Shown: positions 26,413-34,818 of the stretch, piece by piece | Layout: every line of letters starts with the position of its first letter | Position numbering within the stretch: the stretch's first letter is position 1 | DNA from: Labrenzia sp. R4_2 | GTDB taxonomy: Bacteria > Pseudomonadota > Alphaproteobacteria > Rhizobiales > Stappiaceae | Assembly (NCBI RefSeq): GCF_017743865.1 | Contig: NZ_JAGHRJ010000001.1 | Coordinates: forward strand, 248,001-312,000 | Direction of reading: 5' to 3' | Length of the DNA stretch: 64,000 bases | Position numbers and translations under genes: made by a program | Notes under the pieces: model-generated | Database searches by the model: none | Seen by the model: only the letters and a program-made list of their open reading frames with translations | Told to the model about the DNA's origin: nothing

Positions 26413-29400
26413 TTATTCTGCTGCAGATTGATCTGTCCGGCATCGTCCAAGAGCAGCCCGGAGGGCAGCTGGCTTCAATGGTTTGTTAAAGAACGCGATG
26501 TCCTTATCGGCAGCTTCCGTGCGCACCGGGCGGCTTCGATCCGCCGTGATCAGGATGGCCGGTATGTGGCTGCCGAATTTCCAGCGCAGCTTCACGATCG
26601 CTTCAATCCCTGTGCCGTTGTCCAGGTGGTAATCCGCCAAGATCACGTCCGGCGTCAGGTTTTCGTGGTTGAGGAAAGCGGCGGCCTGCGTGTCATCGCA
26701 AGCCGTGATGACATTGCAGTTCCAATTTGTCAGAAGATGGCGCATGCCGGACAGGATGTCGGGTTCGTTGTCGATCGCAACAACGCAAAGCCCATCGAGC
26801 TGGCCTACAATTGCGGCCGGTTGCGGCACCGGTTCTATATCAGGCACGGGCGCGCTTCGTGGCAGTTCGACGGAAAAACAAGACCCTTTGCCAAGTGTTG
26901 AGCGCAGATTCACTTTGTGATTGAGAACGTGGCTGATCCGCTCAACGATCGACAATCCCAAGCCGAGACCTTTGGCGACGCGCATGCCGTCATCCAGGCG
27001 ATGAAATTCCTGGAAAATGGCTTTCTGCTTGGTTTCAGCGATTCCGAGGCCCGTATCATGCACTTCCACGAACACCCTGTTTTCCCGGACACGGCAGCCG
27101 ACCAGCACTTTGCCATCACCTGTATATTTGATGGCGTTGGAAACAAGATTTTGTAGCAAACGCCGCAAGAGGCGCCGGTCGGATCTGATCGACATGGTGG
27201 TGTGAACGATCCGAAGCTCCAATCCTTTTTCGGCAGCGATGGGCATGAATTCGAGTTCCAGGCCGCGGATCAACTCGTCCAGCCGGAAGACGGTCGGCTC
27301 CGGTTTCAAGGCCCCTGTATCGAGCCTTGAGATATCCATGACAGCCCCGAGAATGTCCTCAACCGACTCCAGCGCCGACTCCACGTTCTTCACAAGTTTT
27401 CCGTTGTCACCCTCTTGGAGCTTGTCGACCAGAACAGAGGAATAGAGCCGTGCTGCATTCAGAGGCTGCATGATGTCGTGACCGGCGGCGGCCAGGAAAC
27501 GGGTTTTGCCTATATTGGCCTCTTCGGCCGCACGGGTCGCCTCCACAAGACGGTCGTTAACGTGTGTGAGTTCCTCGGTCCGTTCTCGAACCCGCCGTTC
27601 TAGCGTTTCATTGGCTTTGGCCAAAGCCTCTTCGGCCATCACGCGTTCCGTGATGTCGGTGTAGGTCGTCACAATGCCGCCGTCGGGCATCGGGCTGATC
27701 CGCACCTCCAGTACCGTCCCGCTTTCAAACAGACGCTCCTGATAGGTCTCCTGGATGATGACCAGCTTCTCGATCCGGTCCTGCACAATGACTTCAACGG
27801 GACCGGAACCGTGTTCACCGCGTTCCGCGTTGTATCGGAGGATGGCATCGAGGGTCGTGCCGACCTGTCCATATTCTGCCGGAAGTCCCAGAAGATCCCG
27901 GAACTGACGGTTCCAGCAAATCAGCCGGAAGTCCCGATCAAACACGCCAATGCCCTGTCGCACTTGATTGAGCGCTGTTTGGAGGAGATCCCGATTGTGC
28001 TGGATCGCCATGGACGCATCGTCCAGCAGTTTCACCGCGCCCTTGGTCGACGGATCATGCCGCTTCAGCATCAAGGTAAGGACGAGACGGGCGGAGGCGG
28101 CACCAATCGCGCTTGCCAGCAGCTGCTCGGAGAACCTGAGAAGGTTCGCATCTGCGATTGTATTTGGTTCGATTGAGATGCCGCGCTCACGTGCAAATCT
28201 CTGAAATGAGCGCTCTGTTCTTTCTTCACCGAGGTAGCGGGCGACAGTGGCCTGGAGATCTCCTGCGGTAACTGACGTCCGCCAGTAAAGGAAGTTGGTC
28301 GGATTGCGGAGTTCTGACGGTACAAAGACGTTTGCCTGCAGTGTTTCTGAAGGCTGAGGCTTGCGGATCAGCGATCCGGCGATGAACAGAACGACATTTG
28401 CCGCAAGGCTCCAGAGCGTGCCGTGAATAAATGGATCTGCCTCGATACCGAACAGGGATTCCGGCTTAAGCAGGTCAATGCCAAATGGCCCCGTGCTCAT
28501 GATGGTGTCGGAGATCAACCCGGACTGGGCAAAGGTCGGCAATAACAGCGTGTAGGCCCAGAGAAACAGGCCGCCACTCAGACCCGCAATCGCTCCGGTG
28601 GCTGTTGCCCGCCGCCAGTAAAGACCGCCGAAGAATGCGGGCGCGAATTGGGCAATCGCAGCGAACGACAATAGTCCGATGGAAACGAGGGCAGCCGTAT
28701 CTCCTGCAGCCCGATAATAGGCGTAGGCGAGAAGTAAGATACCGAAGATAGCCAGGCGGCGAATGGTGATCAGACGCCGGCTCAAGTCCCGACCGTCGGT
28801 GTTTACGATGTCCTCTTCGCGATGCCCTCTCAGCATCAGCGGGATGACGATGTCATTTGAGATCATGATCGCAAGGGCGACTGCAGCCACAATCACCATT
28901 GCGGTTGCTGCGGACAAGCCGCCGAGAAAGACGAAGATCGTCAGCCAGTGCTGACCAGCGTCCATCGGCAGGGCCAGAACATAGGTGTCCGGATTAACGT
29001 CCTGCCCGAACCGAAGGAGCCCCGCCGCTGCGATCGGAATGACGAAAAGATTGATCAGGATCAGATAGGCCGGAAACAACCAGGTTGCGCGTTTCAGTTC
29101 CGCATCGGAGTTGTTCTCTGTAACGGTCACGTGGAATTGGCGCGGCAGCAAAAGAACCGCAAATGCCGACAAGGTCGACATGACAACCCAGTTGCTGATC
29201 TTGATTGGCTGATCGAACACCGCGGCAACTTCGGGCGCCTCGGATATTGCGCGGATCAGGTCGAAGGGGCCGCCGAACAGCCCGTAGGTGACCCAGAAGC
29301 CGACGGCTAGAAACGCGATCAGCTTGACCACCGCCTCTGCGGCAATCGCGAGCATCAGGCCTTCCTGGTGTTCGGTCGCATCAATGTGCCGGGTCCCGAA

Positions 29401-29940
29401 CGCCGAGCTGAAAATCGCCATGCCCAACGCAACCAGAAGCGTCAGATCGGCAAAGCCCGGATAGAGAAACTCCGGCGGTGAAAAAATCGGGCCGACCATC
29501 GTTGTGATCGACAGGGATACGGCCTTCAGCTGCAAGGCGATGTAGGGGATGACGCCGATCACGGCAATCAGGGTCGCCAACGCTGCAACGGACTGGCTCT
29601 TGCCATACCGCGCACCAATGAAATCGGCGATTGATGTAATACTTTCCGTCTTGGAGATATGGATAATCCGGCGCAGCAGCGGGTATCCGAGAGCAAAGAC
29701 CAGAAGGGGACCGATATAGATGGTCAGAAACTCAGCGCCGTTTCGGCTTGCGTTGCCGACCGAACCGAAAAAGGTCCAAGACGTACAATAGACCGACAAG
29801 GACAGGGCATAGATCATCGGCCGGCCGCCACCGCGCAAACGCTTGGAACGCCGGGCCATCCGGTCGCCATAACTTGCTATGGCAAACAGCAGCAGGATGT
29901 ACACCGCTGCCGCCAGTATCACGAGCCAGCCATGCAGCAT
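26413..29940 (-). CDS. SSF-STAC hybrid sensor histidine kinase, CrbS/MxtR-like
   Basis: A 1175-residue hybrid kinase whose sensor half is a sodium/solute symporter (SLC5/PutP-like) module of about 12-13 membrane helices (1-490). It is followed by a STAC-like linker (about 540-630), a PAS domain (about 640-760), a coiled coil, HisKA with phosphorylatable H821 (AGHDIMQPLN), HATPase (about 920-1030) and a C-terminal receiver (about 1055-1170, LADYHLDNG). This domain order is that of CrbS/MxtR, which signals availability of acetate or similar carbon sources to a LuxR regulator. Whether the symporter part still transports is unknown. Confidence 0.88.
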   Translation of the reverse strand: MLHGWLVILAAAVYILLLFAIASYGDRMARRSKRLRGGGRPMIYALSLSVYCTSWTFFGSVGNASRNGAEFLTIYIGPLLVFALGYPLLRRIIHISKTESITSIADFIGARYGKSQSVAALATLIAVIGVIPYIALQLKAVSLSITTMVGPIFSPPEFLYPGFADLTLLVALGMAIFSSAFGTRHIDATEHQEGLMLAIAAEAVVKLIAFLAVGFWVTYGLFGGPFDLIRAISEAPEVAAVFDQPIKISNWVVMSTLSAFAVLLLPRQFHVTVTENNSDAELKRATWLFPAYLILINLFVIPIAAAGLLRFGQDVNPDTYVLALPMDAGQHWLTIFVFLGGLSAATAMVIVAAVALAIMISNDIVIPLMLRGHREEDIVNTDGRDLSRRLITIRRLAIFGILLLAYAYYRAAGDTAALVSIGLLSFAAIAQFAPAFFGGLYWRRATATGAIAGLSGGLFLWAYTLLLPTFAQSGLISDTIMSTGPFGIDLLKPESLFGIEADPFIHGTLWSLAANVVLFIAGSLIRKPQPSETLQANVFVPSELRNPTNFLYWRTSVTAGDLQATVARYLGEERTERSFQRFARERGISIEPNTIADANLLRFSEQLLASAIGAASARLVLTLMLKRHDPSTKGAVKLLDDASMAIQHNRDLLQTALNQVRQGIGVFDRDFRLICWNRQFRDLLGLPAEYGQVGTTLDAILRYNAERGEHGSGPVEVIVQDRIEKLVIIQETYQERLFESGTVLEVRISPMPDGGIVTTYTDITERVMAEEALAKANETLERRVRERTEELTHVNDRLVEATRAAEEANIGKTRFLAAAGHDIMQPLNAARLYSSVLVDKLQEGDNGKLVKNVESALESVEDILGAVMDISRLDTGALKPEPTVFRLDELIRGLELEFMPIAAEKGLELRIVHTTMSIRSDRRLLRRLLQNLVSNAIKYTGDGKVLVGCRVRENRVFVEVHDTGLGIAETKQKAIFQEFHRLDDGMRVAKGLGLGLSIVERISHVLNHKVNLRSTLGKGSCFSVELPRSAPVPDIEPVPQPAAIVGQLDGLCVVAIDNEPDILSGMRHLLTNWNCNVITACDDTQAAAFLNHENLTPDVILADYHLDNGTGIEAIVKLRWKFGSHIPAILITADRSRPVRTEAADKDIAFFNKPLKPAALRAALGRCRTDQSAAE

Positions 29941-30219
29941 CGTCTTGCGGTTATCCTCCCGGGCAGTTTTTTGGGGTCAGTTTCAAAGTATGCCGATTCT
30001 CAGCACATCCCCGTGTTTATTCCGCCTCTTTCGCGATCCGATCACAGCTTGCAACAGATGTCTATTCGCCATGCGGCGAAGACACATCTGTCGCTGAAAC
30101 ACTCCGGGCAGTCCCGCTATTGATCAGCACCTGTGAAGCAGAGTTCAAATTGTTTCATGAAAACATCGGAAGAATTGCAGGTATGTTGACGGCGGATAGG
30201 GCTAGTAAGGACCACACAT

Positions 30220-31392
30220 TTGGCTGCGCTGATTGATACATTGAGCCACGAGGCACGCATGGCGCCGGAGAGCGGCATCGTTGAAGTCTTCAATGCCGGA
30301 CAAGGACGTGATGACGTAATTCCTTTGTGGGCGGGTGAAGGGGATCTGCCGACACCCAAGTTCATCTGTGATGCAGCGAAGCAGTCCCTCGACAATGGTG
30401 AAACCTTTTACACCTACCAGCGCGGCATTCCGGAACTGAGGACTGCACTAGCTGGATATCATCAAAGAGTTTTCGGCAAGGCCTTTGCACCTGAGAGGTT
30501 TTTTGTCACCGGGTCCGGCATGCAGTCCATTCAACTCGCCATCCAGGCTATTGCATCCTCCGGCGAAGAAGTGTTGGTGCCAACACCAACATGGCCAAAC
30601 ATCGAGGCAGCTCTTGGGATCAGAGGCGTAAAACCGGTCTCAGTTCCAATGCGCGAAGTGCCCGAAGGATGGGAATTGGACGTGGATGATCTGGAAGCGT
30701 CGATTACGCCAAAGACCGCTGCGATATTCCTTAATTCCCCTAGCAATCCGACAGGGTGGGTCGCGTCAGAAGAGGTGTTGAGACAAGTGCTTGGCCTTGC
30801 CCGCAAGCACGGGCTTTGGATCATAGCGGATGAGATCTACGCACTGTTCTATTATGGAGGGGCAAACCGCGCCCCGTCCTTTTACGACATTGCGGACGAG
30901 AATGATCAGATTATCTATGTGAACTCCATGTCTAAGAACTGGGCAATGACGGGATGGCGTATTGGCTGGATTTCGGCACCAGAGGCGCTGGGCCAAGTCT
31001 TGGAGAACCTCATTCAATACTCAACGTCCGGCGTCCCGATGTTCAGTCAACGTGCGGCTGTCTCAGCTTTGAATGACGGCCATACGTTTCTCGAGCAGCA
31101 AGTTGCGCTTGCCAAAGAAGGGCGGGACTGTGTGGTTCAGGGGCTTGGAGCATTGAATCGCGTCCGGATCGCGGCCCCTCAAGGCGCGTTTTATTTGTTC
31201 TTTTCCATCGACGGTGTTGACGACACCCGGAAGTTTGCAATGGATTGTGTCCGCGAGACCGGTGTGGGCCTTGCACCTGGAACAGCGTTCGGAAACGGCG
31301 GAGAAAACTACATTCGCCTGTGCTTCGCGCGTCAGCGCGCCCATTTGGAAGAAGCTATCCAAAGAATTAGCGTTTGGTTGCCAGAGATTTAG
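30220..31392 (+). CDS. Class I/II PLP-dependent aminotransferase
   Basis: A 390-residue fold-type I aminotransferase. PLP-binding lysine K239 in NSMSKNWAMTGWR, the NSPSNPTG motif, the DEIYALF segment and the C-terminal arginine region (NYIRLCFA) are intact. An in-frame stop at 30187 limits the start; the TTG at 30220 has AAGG nine bases upstream and gives a full-length N-terminus, while an ATG at 30259 would cut 13 residues. Substrate cannot be told; aspartate or aromatic amino acids are typical. It lies just before fixL but need not be linked to it. Confidence 0.85.
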   Translation: MAALIDTLSHEARMAPESGIVEVFNAGQGRDDVIPLWAGEGDLPTPKFICDAAKQSLDNGETFYTYQRGIPELRTALAGYHQRVFGKAFAPERFFVTGSGMQSIQLAIQAIASSGEEVLVPTPTWPNIEAALGIRGVKPVSVPMREVPEGWELDVDDLEASITPKTAAIFLNSPSNPTGWVASEEVLRQVLGLARKHGLWIIADEIYALFYYGGANRAPSFYDIADENDQIIYVNSMSKNWAMTGWRIGWISAPEALGQVLENLIQYSTSGVPMFSQRAAVSALNDGHTFLEQQVALAKEGRDCVVQGLGALNRVRIAAPQGAFYLFFSIDGVDDTRKFAMDCVRETGVGLAPGTAFGNGGENYIRLCFARQRAHLEEAIQRISVWLPEI

Positions 31393-31466
31393 AACAAAGA
31401 CGGGTTGCTGGAGTACGTGAAAATCCGTAAGTCTTGATGGAAGGGCGAGTTCCATCGGGGTGCGGC

Positions 31467-32621
31467 ATGGCGGATGACAGTGTGATTGAAAGCGGAGAAG
31501 TTGCCGCGACGATCTCTGACGCCCGTTTGGACAGTGTCTTTAACACCGCTGTTGACGGCATCATCGTCATCAACGCGAAATGCCAAATCTTGGCATTCAA
31601 CAAGGCCTGCGAAAAACTCTTCGGGTATTCAGCAACAGATCTGCTTGGCGAGAATGTCAATCGGATCATGCCGTCCGACTATGCGCACCATCACGATTCT
31701 TACGTTCAAAACTATCTGGATACGGGCCACAAGAAGATCATTGGCATCGGCCGGGAGGTCAAAGGCCAACATAAGGACGGGACGGTTTTCCCGTTGGAAC
31801 TGTCGGTTGGCGAGGCGGCGACGTCTGAAGGCCGCCAGTTCATCGGCATCTTGCGGGACTTAAGGCCGCGGAAGCAGATCGAAGAGCGTTTGAGCAAAGC
31901 GCAGTCTCAACTGTTGCACATGACACGGTTAAGTGCGCTCGACGAGATGGGTGCTGCCATTGCTCATGAATTAAACCAGCCGCTCACCGCCATTCTGCTC
32001 TATCTGCAGTCCGTGTCCCGCAAAGCCTCCGCGGACGAACGTCTGACACCGGTTATGTTGGACGTCATCTCAAAGGCGGTGAAGGAAGCCGAACGCGCCA
32101 GCGAAATTATTCAACGCATGCGCCAACTGGTGGAGCGCAAGGATCCGGAGCGCAAAGAAGTCGACGTCGATGAGTTGGTTGCCACCTGTCTGGAAATGGC
32201 AGATTTGGGGGCGATCGACGAACCGTCCATCATGGTTGCCAAGGTTGATAAGAATCTTCCCCCCTTGATGGCCGACCCGGTGCAAATCCGGCAAATTCTG
32301 ATCAACCTTCTTCGCAACGCTCGAGAAGCCGTCGCCGGCCAGGCGGATAGAAAAGTAACCTTGGCGGTTTGCCTTGGCGAAGATTCGCTTGAGTTTCGCG
32401 TCCAGGATAACGGACCGGGTGTTTCTGACGAAGTCGCAGACAGTCTTTTCAGGGCATTCAGCGGCGCAAAGCACAAGGGCGTCGGCTTGGGGTTGGCAAT
32501 TTCCAGATCAATCGCGCAAAATCACGGCGGTGACTTGCGCCTCGAACAATCAGCACCGGGTGCAGGAGCGTCGTTTCTTCTGACGCTGCCCGTCACAATT
32601 GAAGAAACCGGGACGGAATGA
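31467..32621 (+). CDS. fixL: Oxygen-sensing heme histidine kinase FixL
   Basis: A 384-residue soluble kinase. The PAS domain (about 20-140) carries the FixL heme pattern HHD-SYV-NYL-TG-IIGIGREV, with H76 as the likely proximal heme ligand. HisKA has H167 in AHELNQPLTA, followed by HATPase (NLLRNAREA, DNGPGV, GLGLAI). There is no membrane segment, unlike Sinorhizobium FixL and like the Bradyrhizobium form. ATG 31467 follows GGGGTG; an ATG at 31437 is possible. Low O2 should free the heme and raise autophosphorylation, passing phosphate to FixJ, encoded next. Confidence 0.9.
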   Translation: MADDSVIESGEVAATISDARLDSVFNTAVDGIIVINAKCQILAFNKACEKLFGYSATDLLGENVNRIMPSDYAHHHDSYVQNYLDTGHKKIIGIGREVKGQHKDGTVFPLELSVGEAATSEGRQFIGILRDLRPRKQIEERLSKAQSQLLHMTRLSALDEMGAAIAHELNQPLTAILLYLQSVSRKASADERLTPVMLDVISKAVKEAERASEIIQRMRQLVERKDPERKEVDVDELVATCLEMADLGAIDEPSIMVAKVDKNLPPLMADPVQIRQILINLLRNAREAVAGQADRKVTLAVCLGEDSLEFRVQDNGPGVSDEVADSLFRAFSGAKHKGVGLGLAISRSIAQNHGGDLRLEQSAPGAGASFLLTLPVTIEETGTE

Positions 32622-32659
32622 ACGCGGACGGTCCCGGCTCAGGACAAGGAAGTAAATCG

Positions 32660-33271
32660 ATGAAAGCGAACGCTGACGCCATCTATATCGTAGACGATGA
32701 TGCCGCTGTGCGTGACGCCCTATCCGTTTTGTTCAATATGGAGGGCTTTATCGTTGAAACCTTTACTGATGGTGACGCGTTCGTGCAGTCGGCCAGCAAA
32801 GCCGTTCCTGCCTGTATTATGCTGGATGTTCATATGCCGGGGCGGTCCGGTATCGAAGTATTGAAGGCGCTTAACGCGGAAAACTATCCCGCGCCGATCT
32901 TTATCATCTCCGGCCAAGGGGATATTCCGTTGGCGGTAGAGGCCATTCGCAACGGCGCGCACGACTTCATTGAAAAGCCTTTCTCTGCCGAGTCGGTTCT
33001 GGAGCGGGTCCGCGAAGGCATCAACGCCATGAAACAGCGCCAATCTTCCGACGGCGGGATGCAGTTTGAGGGCGTAGACCTTCTGACCCGCCGGGAGCTG
33101 GAAGTGCTGAAAGAGATCACCGATGGCGCCTCCAACAAGGAAGCTGGCCGGACACTCGGTATCAGCCCGCGTACGGTCGAAGTTCACCGCGCTCGAATCA
33201 TGGAAAAGCTCGGGGCCCGCAATGCGGCCGAGTTGGTCCGTATTGTCCTCGGCCACGGTGCGTCTGGATGA
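32660..33271 (+). CDS. fixJ: Response regulator FixJ
   Basis: A 203-residue regulator. Receiver with D56 (MLDVHMPGRSG), conserved Lys in EKPFS, and a LuxR-type HTH at the C-terminus (LTRRELEVLKEI, then NKEAGRTLGISPRTVEVH). Two starts compete: an ATG at 32618 that overlaps the fixL stop as ATGA, and the ATG at 32660 with a strong AAGGAAG site, preferred because it matches the usual FixJ length. Phosphorylated FixJ should activate fixK and possibly the receiver-only gene downstream. Confidence 0.92.
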   Translation: MKANADAIYIVDDDAAVRDALSVLFNMEGFIVETFTDGDAFVQSASKAVPACIMLDVHMPGRSGIEVLKALNAENYPAPIFIISGQGDIPLAVEAIRNGAHDFIEKPFSAESVLERVREGINAMKQRQSSDGGMQFEGVDLLTRRELEVLKEITDGASNKEAGRTLGISPRTVEVHRARIMEKLGARNAAELVRIVLGHGASG

Positions 33272-33328
33272 CAAAAGCGCTTGAAGGCCTCATCAGATAA
33301 GTAATCACGCGAAAACGTAGTACTGCGT

Positions 33329-33362
33329 ACATCTGATACGGGTTTTTTAGCGTAATTTCTCC
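33329..33362 (+). promoter_or_regulatory. Possible FixJ-responsive motif before the receiver gene
   Basis: The two 10-mers acatctgata (33329-33338) and taatttctcc (33353-33362) both recur upstream of fixK. The second, in context gcgtaatttctcc, resembles the GTAA-TTTC core I recall from Sinorhizobium FixJ sites. Inference only. Confidence 0.4.
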
Positions 33363-33404
33363 GATGGTTTGGCAATTTCGACCAAACCGCGAGGACATTG
33401 CCGA

Positions 33405-33746
33405 GTGATTGTTCACATTGTCGAAGACGATCGGGCGGTTGCCGACGCACTTTATATAGTGCTTGGTGAGCTGGGTTATCTTCCGACCGTTTACAGTGAT
33501 GGTGAAACTTTTCTGGCCGAAGCGACCGTTTCCGCCAACGATATCGTCTTGCTTGACCTCGGACTTCCGGGAATGAGCGGTGTGGATGTTGCCCATCAAC
33601 TGAATTCCCGGGCGAGCGCCCCCCGCATCATTGCGATCTCCGGCAAGACCCGCGCCGGCTTGAACAGGCATCTCAGGGATTTGCCCGATATGCCGCTGTT
33701 GAGAAAACCGCTGTCGATGGAAGCCTTGGCAGAGGCTGTGGCATAA
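33405..33746 (+). CDS. Receiver-only FixJ-like protein
   Basis: A 113-residue stand-alone receiver domain: HIVEDD acidic pocket, VLLDLGLPGMSG phosphorylation site and LLRKPLS lysine are intact; there is no output domain. The GTG at 33405 has GAGG upstream; the frame also opens at a TTG at 33369. Its place between fixJ and fixK, and upstream motifs shared with fixK, suggest a FixL phosphate sink, competitor or adaptor that tunes the FixLJ relay. It is not FixT-like. Role is unproven. Confidence 0.8.
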   Translation: MIVHIVEDDRAVADALYIVLGELGYLPTVYSDGETFLAEATVSANDIVLLDLGLPGMSGVDVAHQLNSRASAPRIIAISGKTRAGLNRHLRDLPDMPLLRKPLSMEALAEAVA

Positions 33747-33836
33747 TCTCCTGCGTCCGAATATCTCATATGTAATTCTTCTTACGCAGACACCCTAATT
33801 TCTCCTGCAACATCTGATAGATACAGTTTCTCCTGC
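33743..33836 (+). promoter_or_regulatory. Repeated taat-ttctcctgc motifs before fixK
   Basis: Three related motifs: taatctcctgcg (33743-33754), taatttctcctgc (33796-33808) and cagtttctcctgcgg (33824-33838), plus acatctgata (33810-33819), the last two elements shared with the region before the receiver gene. This is where a FixJ-activated fixK promoter is expected. Binding is inferred, not shown. Confidence 0.4.
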
Positions 33837-33968
33837 GGTTGGCAGAACGTCGGACGGGACGTTTTGCAGCAACAGTCGAACCACGGCCCTCTCACAAGAG
33901 CGGTTGCCAATTCAACAGTTGCCATGACCGGACTACGCCGCACAGGTCTGTGCGCAGGAGGGATTTAA

Positions 33969-34682
33969 ATGGCTTACTATGAAGCAGATACTTTCGGGCA
34001 TGCGGTTGGAACCGGTCGTCCGGTTGCCGAGATGTGTGCATCCAAAGAGACTTCTTTCGAACATTTTGGGGCCAAGCAGGCCCACTACGATACCCACGCT
34101 GTGATCTACTACGAGGGGGATCCGGCGAAGCGGCTCTATGAGTTGGCGAGAGGTACGGTGATGCTTTACAAGCTGCTGCCGGACGGACGCCGTCAGGTTG
34201 TTGAAGTTTTGCGCCCGGGCGATCTGTTTGGACTGTCTGGAGCTGAAGAGAACGATTGCACCGCGGAAACGCTGACGGATGCGAAGGTCAATGAGATCGA
34301 TCTGCGGCACGTTGAGAAATCGGCGGATTTGCAGCGGCACCTGACCAAATGCCTGACCAAGCAAATGCGTGTGCTTCATGAACATGCTGTCCTGCTTGGC
34401 CGGAAATCTGCCGTTGAGCGTGTCGCTAGCTTTCTGATGCATCTGGTGCCGAACCGCGGCGGCCTCGGCTGCACCGGTCCGGTAGATGAGAGCGAGGACG
34501 GTTACGACCTCCAACTCCACATGACGCGGCAAGAAATCGCAGATTATCTCGGACTGACCATTGAAACCGTCAGCCGTGTGGTCTCGGATATGAAGCGCCG
34601 CGGGATCATCCGTGTGGACCGCTCTGACAAGATCCACCTCAATAAGGTCTGCGGCCTGTGCCAAATGACGGGCATGCACTGA
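33969..34682 (+). CDS. fixK: Crp/Fnr-family regulator FixK-like
   Basis: A 237-residue Crp/Fnr regulator with a cNMP-like beta roll (about 35-140), long dimer helix and HTH (TRQEIADYLGLTIETVSRVV). The Glu/Ser/Arg reading pattern in TIETVSR predicts TTGA-N6-TCAA sites, which occur before fixN and hemN here. It lacks the clustered N-terminal cysteines of oxygen-sensing FNR (only C23), so it should be FixJ-controlled rather than a direct O2 sensor. Oddly it ends with C228-x-x-C231 and a terminal His. Placement after fixLJ supports the name. Confidence 0.85.
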   Translation: MAYYEADTFGHAVGTGRPVAEMCASKETSFEHFGAKQAHYDTHAVIYYEGDPAKRLYELARGTVMLYKLLPDGRRQVVEVLRPGDLFGLSGAEENDCTAETLTDAKVNEIDLRHVEKSADLQRHLTKCLTKQMRVLHEHAVLLGRKSAVERVASFLMHLVPNRGGLGCTGPVDESEDGYDLQLHMTRQEIADYLGLTIETVSRVVSDMKRRGIIRVDRSDKIHLNKVCGLCQMTGMH

Positions 34683-34707
34683 ACACAGTGCGCTGGTCCA
34701 ATTAAAC

Positions 34708-34735
34708 AGCCGCGGATTTGTCTGCGGCTTTTTTC
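34708..34735 (+). terminator. Intrinsic terminator after fixK
   Basis: The stem agccgcgga / tctgcggct (one G-U pair) with loop tttg is followed by six Ts. Confidence 0.85.
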
Positions 34736-34818
34736 TTTTAAGATTGATGAAATAAACGCATTTTGCCCCTTGAGCCGGACCTATGGTCATACCTTAGAGC
34801 GACGCTCAGGAGGTTCTC

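Noticed and set aside
22837..33791. 11-mer gtctgcgtaag before the CrbR-like gene and, inverted, before fixK
   Set aside because: An 11-base match anywhere in 64 kb on two strands is expected many times by chance, and the genes belong to different systems.
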